Shown: positions 46,605-61,024 of the stretch, in pieces | Position numbering within the stretch: the first letter of the stretch is position 1 | Layout of the letters: each line of letters starts with the position of its first letter | Source: Limanda limanda | Taxonomy: Eukaryota > Chordata > Actinopteri > Pleuronectiformes > Pleuronectidae | Assembly: GCF_963576545.1 (NCBI RefSeq) | Contig: NC_083646.1 | Location: 15,107,238-15,171,237, forward strand | Direction of reading: 5' to 3' | DNA length: 64,000 nucleotides | Notes under the pieces: model-generated | Seen by the model: only the letters and a program-made list of their open reading frames with translations | Told to the model about the DNA's origin: nothing | The model's database searches: none | Program-made: the position numbers and the translations under genes

Positions 46605-49600
46605 AAGTGGGACTAGTAGTAATGCAGTTCTTACAACAGTGCCATTCTACAAACCACAGTTGCATTATGCTCACATTCCTCCATTTTTAAACACTCTGCC
46701 TCTCGGTGCCCTCTCATACTCGTGCACTGGAACACAGCAGCCTTCAGCAGAAAGAGAGCAGCTGCTGCAAAGTTCGGAGGGAACATTTTTTCCCACAATG
46801 ATCTCACCCAGCTCAAAATGTGAAGAGATGAATCATGTTACCTTGGAACTGTTCGGTGTCGGACGAAAAGCAGAAAATGTATCCAAGCATCATTACCAGT
46901 GTTCAGCTGTGCGTCCACACCAGACATCTGCTGTGGCCAAGTGAGCCGGCTCTCATGCAGCAGACATGTCCAGACATGTAACACTCGTGCTCTCACACAC
47001 TAACACACACACAGAGCACAGGGAAGCATGTGTGATGCAAACTCTCATGCAAATTGAACGATTGCACAATAGTTTGCATTAATGAACTCGTTCATGATTT
47101 TACAAACACGCCCTGGAACATTCTGACCTTTTCACCAATACCACTTACAAACATAATGACAGGGGTGTAAGAAACACTCAGATCCTTCACTAAAATAGAA
47201 GTACTACAATGTAAGAATACTCTATAAACAGTCAAAGTCCATATTCAAAGCTGCACATAAGTTACACGTACAAAAGCAGTATTAGAAAAATGGAATTAGT
47301 AGTAGTATCAAAGAACTGTTTGGGTTAGCAGGACCTTTATATAATAATAACAATGCATCATATTTGATCAGTTTATCAATTGTGGCAAATAGCTTCAGCT
47401 GTTATTTGTAGTAGAGTGTAAATAATTTAACCAGGGTAATGTTGAAAAGTAAAAAAGTATAAAGTGGCATTTGAAATACTGGTTAAAAATACCGTTACAT
47501 TTGTCCTGAAGAATCATTTCTCAGGTTTAAAACTTTTTAAGGTCTTAGAAAAGTTGTTTTTTTTAGTGAGAACACGCACAAAATACGGATGAAAAAAATA
47601 CTGATACCTGTATGAAAAAGTTGATTATTACTTGATTAATTGCTTTGATTGATAGAAAATAACTTGAAATTAGATTTTTAAATAATTAAATAGCTATTTG
47701 ATCGATCAGTTCATCTTTCTTACTATGCTTCAGGTTGAAAAAGCTAAATATTTTTTACTTTTATACATTTCATACTCCAAACCATTATCAATAAATCAAT
47801 AAAGTCATCATATCAATTATAATTATTGCATTAATTAATTAAATCGCAAGAAGCATCCCTATTGTATTACATACCTTATTGAAAGAAAATTAAATCATCA
47901 ATCAGACCCACTGTCTCTGGCTCCATCTGAAGCAAAGAGCAATGTTAGGAAATGAATTAGCAGTGTAGCTAATTATTAGCTGAGTTACACAGGATATAGC
48001 ATATAGCAAGTTTTATTGTTTATTATGATAAACAATCACAGAAGGGGGAAGTTCTGGAGAATTTAAAAACACGAAATAGCTCATCAAACCATAACAGTTG
48101 ACCTATAACGCAATGAAAAGCTCAAAGCTCAATAGATTAATCAATATTTGCATTGTGGCATACACATCAAAGTGCCCAGCCCATGTTGACACAGGAAAGA
48201 GGAAGGAAATAAAAGCTTTAACATGCAGGCTACAGGTTGATGCCAAATATTTTACAGGAAAGTACCAAGCATCAAACATACATTTGAAGATGAGCTTTTC
48301 CTAAAATGTTGAAATGCACCTTTTCATGTAAGAAACTAAAAGAGAGTACAGCAGAATTAATATGTGAAAAAGTAATTATGGCATGTGCAAAAATCTGGGC
48401 AGGAGGTATCGTCACCCCCCGCCATGTGTCCAACTCCATCTCTCCACAGCAGTTGTTCTATAAAAGACTGGTTTATCCAGATGTTGGTTTTACTTCACAT
48501 GATGACTTTTGTCTTGTGAGTTCAGAGGTGACTTTTCCCTCTAATGACTCTTCCATGCAGACCCTCTCTGTGCACTCCTGTGTCTAATAAACCTCCCTGC
48601 TGCCCCTTCACAGTCGAGTGGGGGGGTTTAGCTTTTGCCTTGCTGCCTGGCCGACATGCTGTTTTACTTCATCTTGACCTCCTTATTTCTACCGTCTCTT
48701 AACGACATTTCGGACAGTGTAAACTTCAAGCCGGAAGCACTTTGATCTCTTTTCATAGCCTCTTCTGCTTTGAAGGCTTCACTTAGCTTCATTTTCAGCT
48801 CCTCAGTCTGTGGCTCGGAGGTCTTTGAGTTTTACCACCAGGTTTGGAGAGTCACAGACTGAATCATCTCTACAAATGTGATCAGCTGTGAATTACTAAA
48901 GACAACACACGGGTTGTAAAGAGAAGGTTACGGCATCAACACTTGAACTGAAGCCTCATTTAAGTGTTGGTTTGCTGCAGTGGGTGTATTAACTTATATC
49001 ACTTCAAAAATCAACAAAATAGGTTATTTCCATGTGAACCCAAACATTTTGAAATAATATACACATGTTTCAAAGACATCACATCAGATATAAACTGAGC
49101 AAATTAAACAGAAACTCTGTCATATATAGGGGATAGACCTTTAATGAAAACTGAAGTATGTCTGGCCATATTTTATAAAGCGTTTCTATCCAAGCATGTC
49201 CAATCTGAGTCTTATTTACCCGTCCACACACACACTAATGGCATCAAGCTGCCGGCCATTGGCAGCAGTTTGGGCTTCAGTGTGTGCTCTGCTCCGAGGA
49301 CACTCTGACAGGTGCAGGTGGGTGTTGAACGGCCATCTCTGTGATTGGTAGACAACCCACTCCTGAGCCACAGCTGCCCCTACCAGGCTGGAAGAAAAGG
49401 TTTTATAAACTCCATGTTGGAGCAAAGTTCAGTGTGTGTGAGCGGCCGCTGGAAAACACTAAGCATTAGTACTGAGGGGAATGGAAAGTGGAGTGTGGGT
49501 GGTGGGATTTAGAGGGAATCTGGTATCAGAGCGGGAGGTAAATAACCCCGGCTCGGCTGCTGTCTCAGAGCAGACCTGTCTGCACTGTGGCGCGCTCCAG

Positions 49601-50913
49601 TTTGGAGGGAACAACATGCACACTCCACGCTATGTGGGGAGAATGTGAAAGCGCCTGCTGCCATGGCAACAAGGCAGCTCCACAGCTCCAGTCCCCATTA
49701 AGAAAGATGGGTGGCAACGTGGCTGTAGCTCAATGGTGGTGTAGCATGACACACTGAAAGAGCCTATTGAAAGCCAGTGAATTCAGCAGTTCGTGAAAAG
49801 AGCAGAGGGGACAGCGAATCCAGAAGGCAGGTGATACTGACCTCACCTCTCCGGGTGCAGGCGCATCAATACATATTCGGGTGTTATGTTATCCACTCAA
49901 TTCGACTGTTTTTATCAGTTAATATAGTGCACATGAGCCTTATAATCTTGAAGGGATTGTCAGTGAATTTGAAGCTTAATTCCAACGGAGGGATTGTTGA
50001 ATAGAGTCAAAAGTTCAAAGTGACCTTGAGCAGAGTCCTTGGATTAAATGTCTAAAGATTGAAATGTCAACTCAGAGCCTGAATATCTTTCCAACAAGAC
50101 CTTTAAGAGTGTAATGTGATTCATGGTTGATTCCGTGGCTGCTCGGTGTGGAGGAGCAGATCGAAAATCACTCCATCAACCTGTTCAATTAAAATGATTA
50201 ATGCAAAAAAGAAGATATCTTTTCTATCCCTGTTGCTAAGGAAAACCGATTACTTATGATACACAGCAAACAGATGAGTCAAGAAACCATGCGTCTCAGC
50301 CAAATGGTTGTGGTGTTACTGCAGGACACCATTAAACTGAATTCTGTGACTCTGTCTCATACCGTGCATTTGGTGAAAGCCAAATTTACCAGGACAAAAC
50401 AGATTTCATCCGAGTCCAAGTGCCAAGACTTTTTTCACTCTGCTGAAAATAGCAAGCCATTGCTTACGCACATCTCCGGAACATACTATCGGCAACTGAA
50501 GGATTGGGTGGGAGTGATCTGTGGAGGAGGAATTCAGGCACTGAAGGAATTGGGTAGAATCTGTTCAAACACATGAACCAAATGAATCAGAAAGACACCA
50601 AACAGTGGAGAGAAAAAACTACCACGAGCACAGTATGCAGCCAGGAAACAAAGTAGGTGTTGGTTTTTAATCATAGTTTCCAAAGACGTTCACTGGGGTT
50701 TGACAGGAAAGACAAATGAGGAGAAACTTCCTGTGTAATATGATCTGTGACATTTAATAGAACATCAGTCATTATGGGGCAAAAGTTGAAAGTGCTCAAC
50801 ACAGACACATGCTTTCTTATCAGCTGTAGGTGGAGCAAGGAACCTGAACATTTCTGAAATGACCTCACTGACCTCTGTGAAAGCCTCACACATGTAGGTT
50901 CAGTACCAGGTTC

Positions 50914-50931
50914 ACACAACAGAGGGCAGTA
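50914..50931 (+). promoter_or_regulatory. CTCF-like motif
   Basis: CACAACAGAGGGCAGTAG matches the core of the CTCF consensus (AGAGGGCAGTA) with mismatches in the 5' part. Only sequence resemblance supports it. Confidence 0.3.
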
Positions 50932-52524
50932 GACTGGCCTCTGTCACACTCAGGCTGCAGTTCAGAGGTGGATAAATTAAATATCTAATTTTATTAATTA
51001 AGGACGCAAACAAGTCCTTTTCTCTTGTTCTGAATGATAATATATTTTATGTTATACTAGTGGATTAGGAAATTATAGTATAATGATAAAGAGAGATCAA
51101 TACATGAGGAATTAAGTCACTCAGTAGAGCGTGTATCTCCAAGAAGGAACTGTGCATGATATTACATCTCATTCTCCTAAATAGGCCTGAATGTGTTTTT
51201 TCATCAAGGTCCATTAATTATCATGTGGAAAATTCAAATGAAATTCAATCTTAGTATGTTAATACTTTCTTTTTAAAACCTTGATTATAATTCTTTCAAT
51301 AGATTTTGCGAAATTGTCCTTACAAGCAATCAAATGGTCAAGGTGAGAATGAACGTCCTTGGTGGAGGTAATGAAAATAGTGCATCATGTTCCCTCCAGC
51401 TTAATTATTCGGTAATATTACTGTATTCGGACAAAAATGTCTGGTGATACTTATTTAAATTAATAATACATCTGATTCAACGAAAATATAACATGTCCCA
51501 AGTTAAAAACAGTGAAGCTCAATCATTGCAGTCTCTTAAGATTATAGTGACTAAGCAGAAAATGTTTTTTTCTTGATGAAACCAGGAGACAGACACATGC
51601 TGGTCCACGTGTTTCTCAACTAAACAAACTGAAACTGTTTAACTATATAACTGTTTGACTGTATAACTGTACACAGAAAGCAAGAGGCAGGATTTGTCTA
51701 TAGTAACCAAAGCTACCACCATGGTTGTCTTGACAACTCAAGCTTCTTGCTGCCTTAAGCAAAACAGTATTCAAAAATACAAAAACACCCAGAGACCTGA
51801 TGTTATGTCATGTCAGAATGATATGAATTTTTTTTCAGTGAGTTTGTGCCCACCTGATAGTCAAGTCTATTTTTAGATCATTGAAATGAAGAGTACAGTG
51901 ACAAAAATTAGAGTACAGGTAATTGTTCTATTCTGTCAAAAAGTAGTTTTCTTATCAGACACACTCATGTGTTCACTATGTTAGAAATGAGTGTATTCAC
52001 AATAGAAACATGATAAAAGGCTGTAAATCCATCAAGCTGTAATGATGCCCACATCCAAGAGGACAGATACCATCTCTGAGAAAAATGTATTCAACATGTA
52101 CTTTGACTTTTTAGTTTGGTCCATGTCCTATCTACTAACACGGAGAAGGCTGGGTTCATGACCTGTACTGAAGCCAGCCACAAGGAGGCGATCAAGATGC
52201 TTTTACTTCACTTTTTGGAGCTGTAATGTTGATCATCTGTGCATTCTATGATTAAAGTCCTTGAAAAATGACAAAAAAGGAAAGTATGTGTGCAAATTAA
52301 TGTAATATATATATAAACATTCCTGGTGTCAGAGAGGGCATTCGTCTCCTCTTCATCAGCAGCCCCTTTCTCCATTCAGCCAGAACCCAGAAGCCTGTAA
52401 TTACTGACTCCACTTGAGAGGAAAACCAACAGGCACAGACACAGAGGGAGAAACGACAGCAACAGTGGGCAGCTTTTCACCCCACACCACCTTTCCACGA
52501 CTTCCAAACACCTGGAGCCTGCTG

Positions 52525-52788
<264 letters not shown>

Positions 52789-55495
52789 GTCAGAGAGAGC
52801 TGTGAGTCCTCCATGCTGCCTGCTGGACTCTTCACCAGCTCCATAGCGTATGGCGCGCCATGTGTCAGCATAGGAACACGATTTATCAAGCTCGCCATCA
52901 AACCACGGACAGTGTGAATTGAAGAGTAGACTAATGCCATTGTAAGTCTTGGATAATATTTGATCTTCGTATAGTCTTCACGGCAGTAATCAATTCTATC
53001 CCTGCTATTATCAGAGCCACATTAGGATTCCTATTTATAGCTAAACAAATTAACTTTCTTTAATTGTATTAAATTGTTTTATTAATAACTGATTGGCATT
53101 GATTTATTCACTAAAGGCGTGAGGGCATTTATTGTAAGATAAAATAGCTTAATACAGTTGTCATAAATTCTGCTAAAAGGTTTCTCCCTTTTTTCTTCTT
53201 CTTGCACGTTGTCTTTGGAAGCGATCCAGAGTATATTGACACAAAAACTAATTACGAACATGCCTCAACTCTAAATGGAGCTGTGCCAATAGAATGTGAC
53301 TGTATGAGCCACACTATTCACTAAACAGTACAGTTATGCTGGCGGGTAGTTTGTGCCTACATTTCCTTCTGGTCCCCGGTAAAGCTCTTCACGTCAATGA
53401 GATATATTATTCCATTACCTACAGTAATGGCATGGTGCATGGCAGCAGCATTTGGGGGGAGGTCACTGTAATCTGCGAGCACCATCTGTGGCTGTCAGCT
53501 GAAGCTGCCACTTAGTGGGTCTAACACAATCACCACGTCAACACTCGCCAACAACTGGAGCTTCCACAGTCCCAAAGTACATGGGACCTGACAGAAAACT
53601 GGAGAGGAAAAAAAAAAAAGAGGAGAGCCACTTAAAAAGCAGTGGAACAGTTTGGGGTTTTCTTATATTTAGTAAAGAATTATTCATGTCCACGAAAGAT
53701 GACGTGGTTGATTTTCTGTGCTGATAAAGGAGGATATACAACAATGCAGTGGACTTATCCTCCTTGGTACATCATGTGAAAATGTGTATTTGATCAACTA
53801 GTATACACTAGGTGGAGCCAAACTCAAGCAAGTAAGAAGACGATTACTTTTATGTGTTTCTTTTAGAATTTCCTCTTCTCTCAAAAGATCAAATAGATAA
53901 TTCAAAAGAATGGGTTCATAGAAAGATTCCTACAGAGTGTAAACAACTTGAGACTGTGGCTGATTCACCCTTAGCATGACAACAATCGTAAACCCAAGAC
54001 AACACTGTACTGGCTCTGGGGACAAGTCTGTCTGTCCTTGAGTGGCCCAGATAAAGCCGAAACATAAACATGAGGACAGCAGTTCAGACACTTCTCATCC
54101 ACTCAGACGGAGCCTGAAAGGATCTGCAGTTAAGAATGAAACTAACTTTACAAATATAGGTGAGACAAGTTTGTAGAGTTCCCCAAGAAGACTTGAGGCT
54201 GTAATTGCTGCCAGAGGGACCAAGTATCTTGGAACGGACTTTGAGTTGTGTTTTCACGCTTTCATCATGGATTACTGAGTGTAGAGATATGGAAGGAAAC
54301 CCTATGTAGAGTTCATAGTCCTGCCAAGGCCCAATGGTCCCCTTATGAAAACAGATTTAAATTCACTAGATGCTTTCTATTTGGATCTTAACCAAATAGT
54401 GAAGATAAATATCTGTCCTAGACATGGCTGATTTGTATTTTTCTCAAATTTCATGAATTCTCCTTAGAGAAATCAACAAAGATTATGAAAAACACAATGT
54501 TAAAGAAAGGGAAAATCCTGTATCCGCCCCCTGTATCCACATAAAAAGTCAATGGGTTTCTCCTGAGGTGATGACAAACCCACCCCTCTGCAAAATAACA
54601 AACAAGCATTGATGAAAACCTCCTCGGACTGAAAGTGTACAAAGTGTGCAAAAGGTGCAGGAGTCTGAATACTTTTTGATGCCAGAATGCCCTCATTACA
54701 TTAAGCAAACAGTATTGTAACATTAATGAGTCAATGCATTTTTAGTTCAGAAAACACACTGTGGCCTCTGAATTAGTATCAAAACAGAAGAATTATCAAA
54801 CTGCCAACAAACAGCTGAAAGACATCTCATCATGCAGGTAATAATTAGTGGTGGTTTCATTTAATCTTGTTAAATGCAAAACAAAAAAAAGGGGTTAATC
54901 ACATAAAATATATAATACATATTTTTCTTTCAGTCGCACACATGCGTGTGAAAAGTACTTGTGCTCAGGTTTTCCTTTCAATTAATTTAAATGTCCCTTT
55001 AAACCAGAGTTTTACAGCAGCTGAGCACAATGCATCAACTCCAAAAGTCTGACTACACAACTCTTGTGTCAGTTTTCAATGCAAAGTTATACTGCAGGAA
55101 TAATCTCACGTTTGCACTATTATTAACTTAAATACTGTGCGATACAAGACATTCACCCTCAGTTTGCAAGAGCTTGTAAAAAGAGGCAAATCTTGTGTTA
55201 TTGAAAAGCGTATTCTTGTCTTCGGTGGAGACAAACTTTGGCACAGGAACAAATTCTGAAAGTGGCATGTAGACATAAATACAGTGTGTGTCAGAGACAA
55301 ACCAAAGTTGTAGGAAAGTAAAATAGTTCATATTGATGAGCATCAATCTCTCTGCCAGCTTCTCGATTGCTGCTGCGTGGTCAGACCTGGACAGTGCAGC
55401 GTCTGAGGAGTTCTGCTGGCTTTTCTCAAAGACCATCATCACACAGTGCCTGCTCAGCATCACTGTACCGTTCTTCTGTGGGCGGCTCTTCAGCG

Positions 55496-58410
55496 TCATC
55501 TGGCCCTGGAGCGCTTGACAACTATTGTACCAGCTACCATATCATACACAGTCCGGTTGTGCTGAAAGAACAGAAGTGTGATGAAGGCCGGGAAAAAGAA
55601 GGCGATAGAAAAGTTCTTGTTCAAGGCTCTGACGGTTGATCTGTCGAGGGACACAGAGACGGTTGTTACAGTACAAGATGTGAGGCTGGTTTTATTTATT
55701 ATTAAACTGCTGAAGGACAATATTAGTAATGAACTACTCACGCAGACAGAGAGACGTTAGTTGCTGGCACTACGTGCACCCTGTTAGGCTGAACCAGAAC
55801 TGATGAGTCACATGTAACGACCCGGAGTCCAACGAGAAACTTCCCTGGAGTGGCTCCTCCTGCTCCCCAGATACACACGACCTGGAGAGGGACAGATGAA
55901 GGAGATTTAATACTATTGAACATTATATAGAGGAACATTAGATAGTTGAGGCTGATGCCACTGTATTGTCTCACATTACATACAGTTTATGAGTGCTCAC
56001 CTCATAGAGACACACTAATATCCGGTACACAAGTGCCACAAGCATCATTTTCTGGAGCTCCTCCATCGACGTGTCCTCATCTATTTCTTCCACGATGAAA
56101 TGCATTGCAAACTTGGAAACATCCCTGAAGGGAAAATGACAAATGTTGTTAAGGACGATTTCAAACCTGAGAGTGTGAACCGAGCTTGTATTGTCTGTCC
56201 TGGTTATATTGTTTACATATGATCCAGTCCGTTTTGATTCCAAATTGAAATTTCAGGAGCACACTGAAGATTTTTGGATAACACACTCTGTACTTTACAT
56301 TGTTTTGTAGTCAAGAGTGCGTCTGACGTTGTTAGAAGACAAAAAGCAACACTGTGAGCCACGTCTGCCTCTTTTTCACACTGCAAACAAACCAAACCAG
56401 GATTCAGTTTGATCAAATCAGGAACACCTCTTTAGACCTGTTATTTCCGTTGGGAATAAACCAGGTAGGTGTGAAAGTGCCCTAAGTGAATGATACTTAA
56501 CCAAAAGACCACTTCGAGTTGCAATACCATTTTTTCCAAACTGAATTAAAAAGAAATACGTCATCATGACTGTGGACTATAGTGGCATCCGATCTTGATG
56601 GTGGATCATGATCTTGCTGGCTGCTGACCATAGACTATGACTGCAGCAAAAGCCTTTATCTTGATGATGTTTTCCTACACTTGACATCTATTGCACTTCT
56701 GTCCGTCCTGGGAGAGGGATCCCTCACATGTGGCTCTCTCTGAGGTTTCTACGTATTTTTACCCTGTTAAAAGGGTTTTTAGTCGTTTTTCCTTACTCTC
56801 GTTGAGGGTTAAGGACAGAGGATGTGTCACAATGTTAAACCCCTATGAGACAAATTGTGAGTTGTGAATATGGGCTATACAAATATAATTTGATTGATTG
56901 ATTGATTTTACCACCTCTACTGCTAACATGCATTTATTGTACTCACGTGATTCCACTGAGGTGCATAATACTAATGATGATGGTTGCTTTGATGAAAAAC
57001 AAAATGAAGAAATCCACCATCTCAGCCAGGAGTCTCTGAAGCGGCGAAGGAATGTTAAACTCTCGACCTGGGGAAAGGAATTAGAAAAAGAAAAAGCTCA
57101 AGTCAAATGAGTACGAACCCTAACGTGCACGATCGTTGACACCGTTATTCAAAAGGCTCCACTCTTCTAGGAAAAGCTTTCCTGAAGACTTTGAATCCAG
57201 GCTGCACAGATTTGCTCTCATTCAGTCATGGGCGGGTTCGGGTGATAAACTGTGTCTCACAGTCAAGTGTTCCATTTCATCTCAAAGGTGTCGTTACTAC
57301 CTTCAGCTACTGAGGTCATAATGTCCTTGGAGTGTTTTTCTGGATATTTGGCATGGCTTCACCTGGGGGGAATTTACAGACACTGCACCGTTTGAAATTG
57401 TAAGTCAGGAAACAGTTTGTAGTGTACGTGAGGATTAAAAATTTGATAGAATTATATCCCTGGCTATGAGCAGGAGGTACTTGGACTAACCTGGTTGTCA
57501 ATAACATTCAATTTGAACTCAACAAGTCGAGTTCTTTCACACAGACTCTGTCTCATTTCTTCATTGTGCATGGATGGATTCCCATGGTGAAACAGGACAG
57601 GCCTTACTCAATCTGTGGCCACAGAGATGTAGCAACACCACTGTGTATAATGTGATCGTATACCAGAACATTGGCATTCTCCTGTAAGGTTTTTATATCT
57701 AACTCAACCCATGAGGCCAAAGGAACAGACAGGGGTGTCCACAAACTTCTGGTAGAATGCTCTAACTACTGATAGTGAGGAAGCTGTGATTGTCTGGTCA
57801 AGTTTCTTTCTAAATCGCATTTCATGTGATGAGCACAGACTCAACGTGCTTCGAGTTTGAACTGAGACACGTTGACACTGTGACATGTTGACACTGAGAC
57901 ATGTTTACACTGAGCCATGAGACAACCAGCAGACATCTGTAACCAGTGGTTTCTACCTGGTCTCGGTGGGTTTCCGTTCTCCTGCGGCTGCTGCAGCGGT
58001 TGCCCGGCTGCTGCTGCCCGGCCTGCAGCCTCCCCTGCCCGGCCTCCACTCGGCGAGGTCCCGGTCGCTGGGTGAGGAGACAGCGGGAGAGCGAACGGAC
58101 TGTTGTACCAGTGCGGGGACATGAAATCGACGGAGGACGCCGCTGTCCCGCCGGATGAGTGTAAATACTGCGGGTAGGACATGGCTGACGCTGCCAGCCA
58201 GCTCTGCCAGGTCACATAGCCGGTGTAGTACTGCCACATCCAGGCCTGCAGCTGCTCGCAGTACTCCGCCGTGGCGCGGCTCTCCCCCGCCATGTTGCCC
58301 CGGGGCTCTGTCCGCCGAGGAGCTTCTTCTCCGGGCGGCTCGGCTCGGCTCGAACACGGTTTCCTCTCTCCTCTGTCCACTCCCATGTTTGTGTTTTTCT
58401 CGTCAGCCAT
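55496..58410 (-). CDS. fam8a1: FAM8A1, RDD-domain ER membrane protein, complete in five exons (327 aa)
   Basis: FAM8A1 is an ER-membrane partner of the HRD1 ubiquitin ligase in ER-associated degradation. Exons, in reading order, are 58410-57957, 57067-56947, 56124-56001, 55881-55742 and 55640-55496; they sum to 984 nt with matching phases and GT-AG introns. The N-terminal third (1-150) is low-complexity with an aromatic block (QAWMWQYYTGYVTWQSW, residues 55-71) also present in the human protein. The RDD-type membrane domain covers about 160-320. Hydrophobic segments are at about 168-188 and 217-232, and SIAFFFPAFITLLFF at 291-305. The blocks IEEIDEDTSM-like (202-211), CIWGAGGATPGKFL and QHNRTVYDMVAGTIVVKR are near-identical to human. 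The protein is shorter than human (413 aa), all of the difference being N-terminal. The ATG context is AAACATGGCT. Confidence 0.95.
56690..56906. mobile_element. Dispersed teleost repeat (SINE/LINE-tail-like)
   Basis: The run GTCCGTCCTGGGAGAGGGAT, then GGCTCTCTCTGAGGTTTCTA, CCTGTTAAAAGGGTTTTTAG and GGGCTATACAAATATAATTT, ending in (GATT)n, is a sequence I recognise as widespread in teleost genomes. It is a short non-coding copy in the first intron region of fam8a1. Family and exact ends are uncertain. Confidence 0.6.
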
Positions 58411-58440
58411 GTTTCATGATGGCGCAGCGTCACGGACAAC
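57957..58440 (-). promoter_or_regulatory. CpG-rich 5' end of fam8a1 with overlapping minimal uORF
   Basis: The first exon and immediate upstream sequence are clearly GC- and CpG-rich compared with the flanks, as at a housekeeping promoter. An upstream ATG at 58417-58415 opens a four-codon frame (MKHG) that ends at 58403, overlapping the main start codon. Confidence 0.5.
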
Positions 58441-60200
58441 CTCTTCCGGGATAGTCTGGACGCAGACGTGTTAACTGCGGAGTAAACTTTATACTTGATT
58501 CAAAAGATGTTTTAAGAAATTTAAATGCTTGGGGAAATAATAAACAAAAATAAACCGTGTGTTTTTTGGGACAGACAGAGTCCCAGGACACGTTTGTCCA
58601 GTTCAAGACTAAATGTGACTCCCCTACGTATTAGGACACAGTGGTACTGTCCATTCAGTCCCTGCAATTACTCCAATCACCCACAGGGGGGGGGGCAATT
58701 CTGCACAATGAATGCTGCAGTGAGAGTCTGTCAATGGGGTCATCAAGTTCATCTTATCTAATCATTTAAATGAGGAATTAATACGTCTCATGTGATATTA
58801 AATCATATCTGAATGAGTTCACCTCCAGCAGTGGTTATTGCCAATTAGTGATCAGCCCAGTGATTAGACCATTACTGCAGCCTGGAGCGAAAAACAATTA
58901 TAGCTTGAGGTTTGAGGCCCTCTGATGGCCAGACTTAAACAGATACGATCTGGGGCAATCCGTTATGTGTTTGCTGTGTTATTAATTTAATAACCAATTT
59001 GTGTTTTTAAGGCTAGAACAATAAAATAATTCATACCGTATTTGTTCGCCGACTCTTCTCAGAAAAACTCAAACCATTTCTGAGAATCCATCAGCCCACA
59101 GTCATGGTGTGATTGTGCGTAAACTGATTTCAAAGGAGACCAGCTTTCTTAAGCCAAGCCAAATCTTAAATATGTGTATCATTGTCCCCAGCCTAAAGCA
59201 ATGTCTGTATCTGCATGGTCGTATATAAAGTGACACTCGAGACATTGAATCAGCTTTTCATTAGTCAGTTTTCTTTGTTGCCGGAGCACCACCCAGGGTC
59301 ACAGCCATTCACTAAATCCTGGAAATCTTTGGAGGATTTGGGCCTAAACCTACTACCCCAAAGGACCCTGATTAAAACAAATTAGGTGCACTTGCTTGAA
59401 CTCCACGTCTGTGCATCCAAGACAAGGGGCCTTGTACAAATGAGGTCACTACTCTAACCCCAAGCAGGGATTTGGCCTTCCCACCTCCTAGTCATTAGGA
59501 GGGCTGCTCTGATATGGGGGACCTGCTGCCGTTTCTTATTTGAACAAAAGGCCTTTGTACAACCCCCCAGTGTCCACTCAGATTAGAGGCATGACTTGGA
59601 CACGGTCAGGGGGTTTCTTACAAGAGGCTGGACATGCTAGTTTGCCTGGAGAAGTTTTGCATTAGCATTCAAATACATTTTAAAAGATTTGCAAGTTAAA
59701 TATCTAATTTGAGACCTCCTGATTTGTTTTACCTTTAGAGCTTTTGTGGCATCAGGTCTGTTGCTTGAAAGTCATTTCAGGAATTCTGAAAAAAAATAAT
59801 CTGCCCCATAAATTCTGCAAAGATTAATTTTAGACTTTAAAGAGTCAGGAGAAGCACCGGTGTAAATTTAAGACCGCCAAATTCCATTAAGCTGCTTTAG
59901 TCTCATGGGTGATGTTTTTTTCTACTCTGGCGTTCCATCTTACTGGGAAACTTAATCCTAACAAAGCACTCATTATCAGTAGCTGCTTTTCATTCAATGA
60001 GAAGTCAAAGTCTGCAGTGAAAAGACCCTAAAGAGTAAAGTGGTCCATTGACTATACAGAAATAGATATGCCAGGCACTGACCAATGCTAAACCCACACA
60101 ACCTCACATGCATCCCAACAAAGAAACACTTATTTATCACAGATCAGACTTTTATTTCATCATCTCAGTGCATTTGGTGTTGTGGAAACAGAGGCTCAAA
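58411..60200. other. Intergenic interval between fam8a1 and the FABP gene
   Basis: No coding exon or recognisable repeat was seen. Only a G10 run (near 58687) and the FABP 3' UTR and poly(A) signal (60151-60156) stand out. Confidence 0.6.
60151..60156 (-). promoter_or_regulatory. Poly(A) signal of the FABP gene
   Basis: AATAAA on the - strand 45 nt past the stop codon, followed by a GT-rich stretch (GTGTTTCTTTGTTGG) about 25 nt on. Confidence 0.75.
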
Positions 60201-60972
60201 TTAAACCTTCTCATAGATCCTCATCGCGACAACATCCCCCATGATGCATTTCTGTGGAGACAAGATTCAAATGTTAGAAATCTTACAAGTCAAGGAGACG
60301 ATCAAAAATCTAAACCACTTGTCAGAAATCCACACCCACGTTCAAACAAGGGTCAGAAAACCCTACAAACTACAGGAGCAACACAATGACTCACAGCTGT
60401 CAGCTTTCCATCTTGAATCTCCCGCTCCAGTGTCGTGGTCTTTCCATCCCACGTCTGTGTCTGCACCAGTTTGCCGTTGTCAAAACTGAAGGTGGTCTGA
60501 AAGCACGTTTGATTTAGTCAAAGAAACGAGATTCTTCTCCTCAAACGAGGCTGGTAGAGAGGGAGCACAGAGGAGCAGGACCTACCTTGGTCTGCCGTCC
60601 GTCGGCGGTGGACTCATCGAACTCCTCGTCCATCTTGAACTTCATCTCTGTGTTCTTGAAAGTACTCTCAGACTTTATTGTAACAACTCCAGCGTCCACG
60701 CTGAACACCAGGTTGGGTTTCACCATGTTGCCCATTTGCCGGGTGGCGAAGCCCACACCTTAGAAACAACGAGGCTCGTTAACACTGATGCGACTTTGTC
60801 AAATTGCAACTGTTCATTAACTGATCCACGTTCCCGCTGCGGACCCACAACCATGCAACACATCCTCATAACACCATGAACCAAGTGACTCGATCTCACC
60901 GATGGCCTTCATGTAGTCATCGAAGTTCTCGCTGGTGGACAGAGTCCAGGTTCCAACAAACTGATCAACCAT
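60201..60972 (-). CDS. fabp11: Intracellular fatty acid binding protein, complete in four exons (132 aa)
   Basis: This is a cytosolic lipid chaperone of the FABP4/8/11 clade. Exons are 60972-60900 (73 nt), 60758-60586 (173), 60496-60395 (102) and 60251-60201 (51), the exact sizes of the conserved FABP gene structure. The family signature is at the start ([20 protein letters not shown]), with [23 protein letters not shown] and [11 protein letters not shown] in order. The fatty-acid carboxylate ligands are present: Arg107, Arg127 and Tyr129 counting Met1 (106, 126 and 128 in usual numbering). By eye the sequence is nearest to teleost Fabp11 ([22 protein letters not shown]), with Fabp4 or Fabp7 less likely. 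Family membership is certain; the symbol is an estimate. Confidence 0.93.
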
Positions 60973-61024
60973 GATGGAGGAGTTCAGGTCTGCAGCACCA
61001 ACACGTTCCAGCGGTGCAGCGAGG

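Noticed and set aside
48098..48587. Two short + strand frames in the atxn1 upstream interval
   Set aside because: No domain, no splice context and AT-rich composition typical of noncoding sequence here.
49720..49800. tRNA-like start (GTGGCTGTAGCTCAATGGTGG)
   Set aside because: It resembles an A box, but no proper B box or cloverleaf follows, so neither a tRNA gene nor a SINE could be supported.
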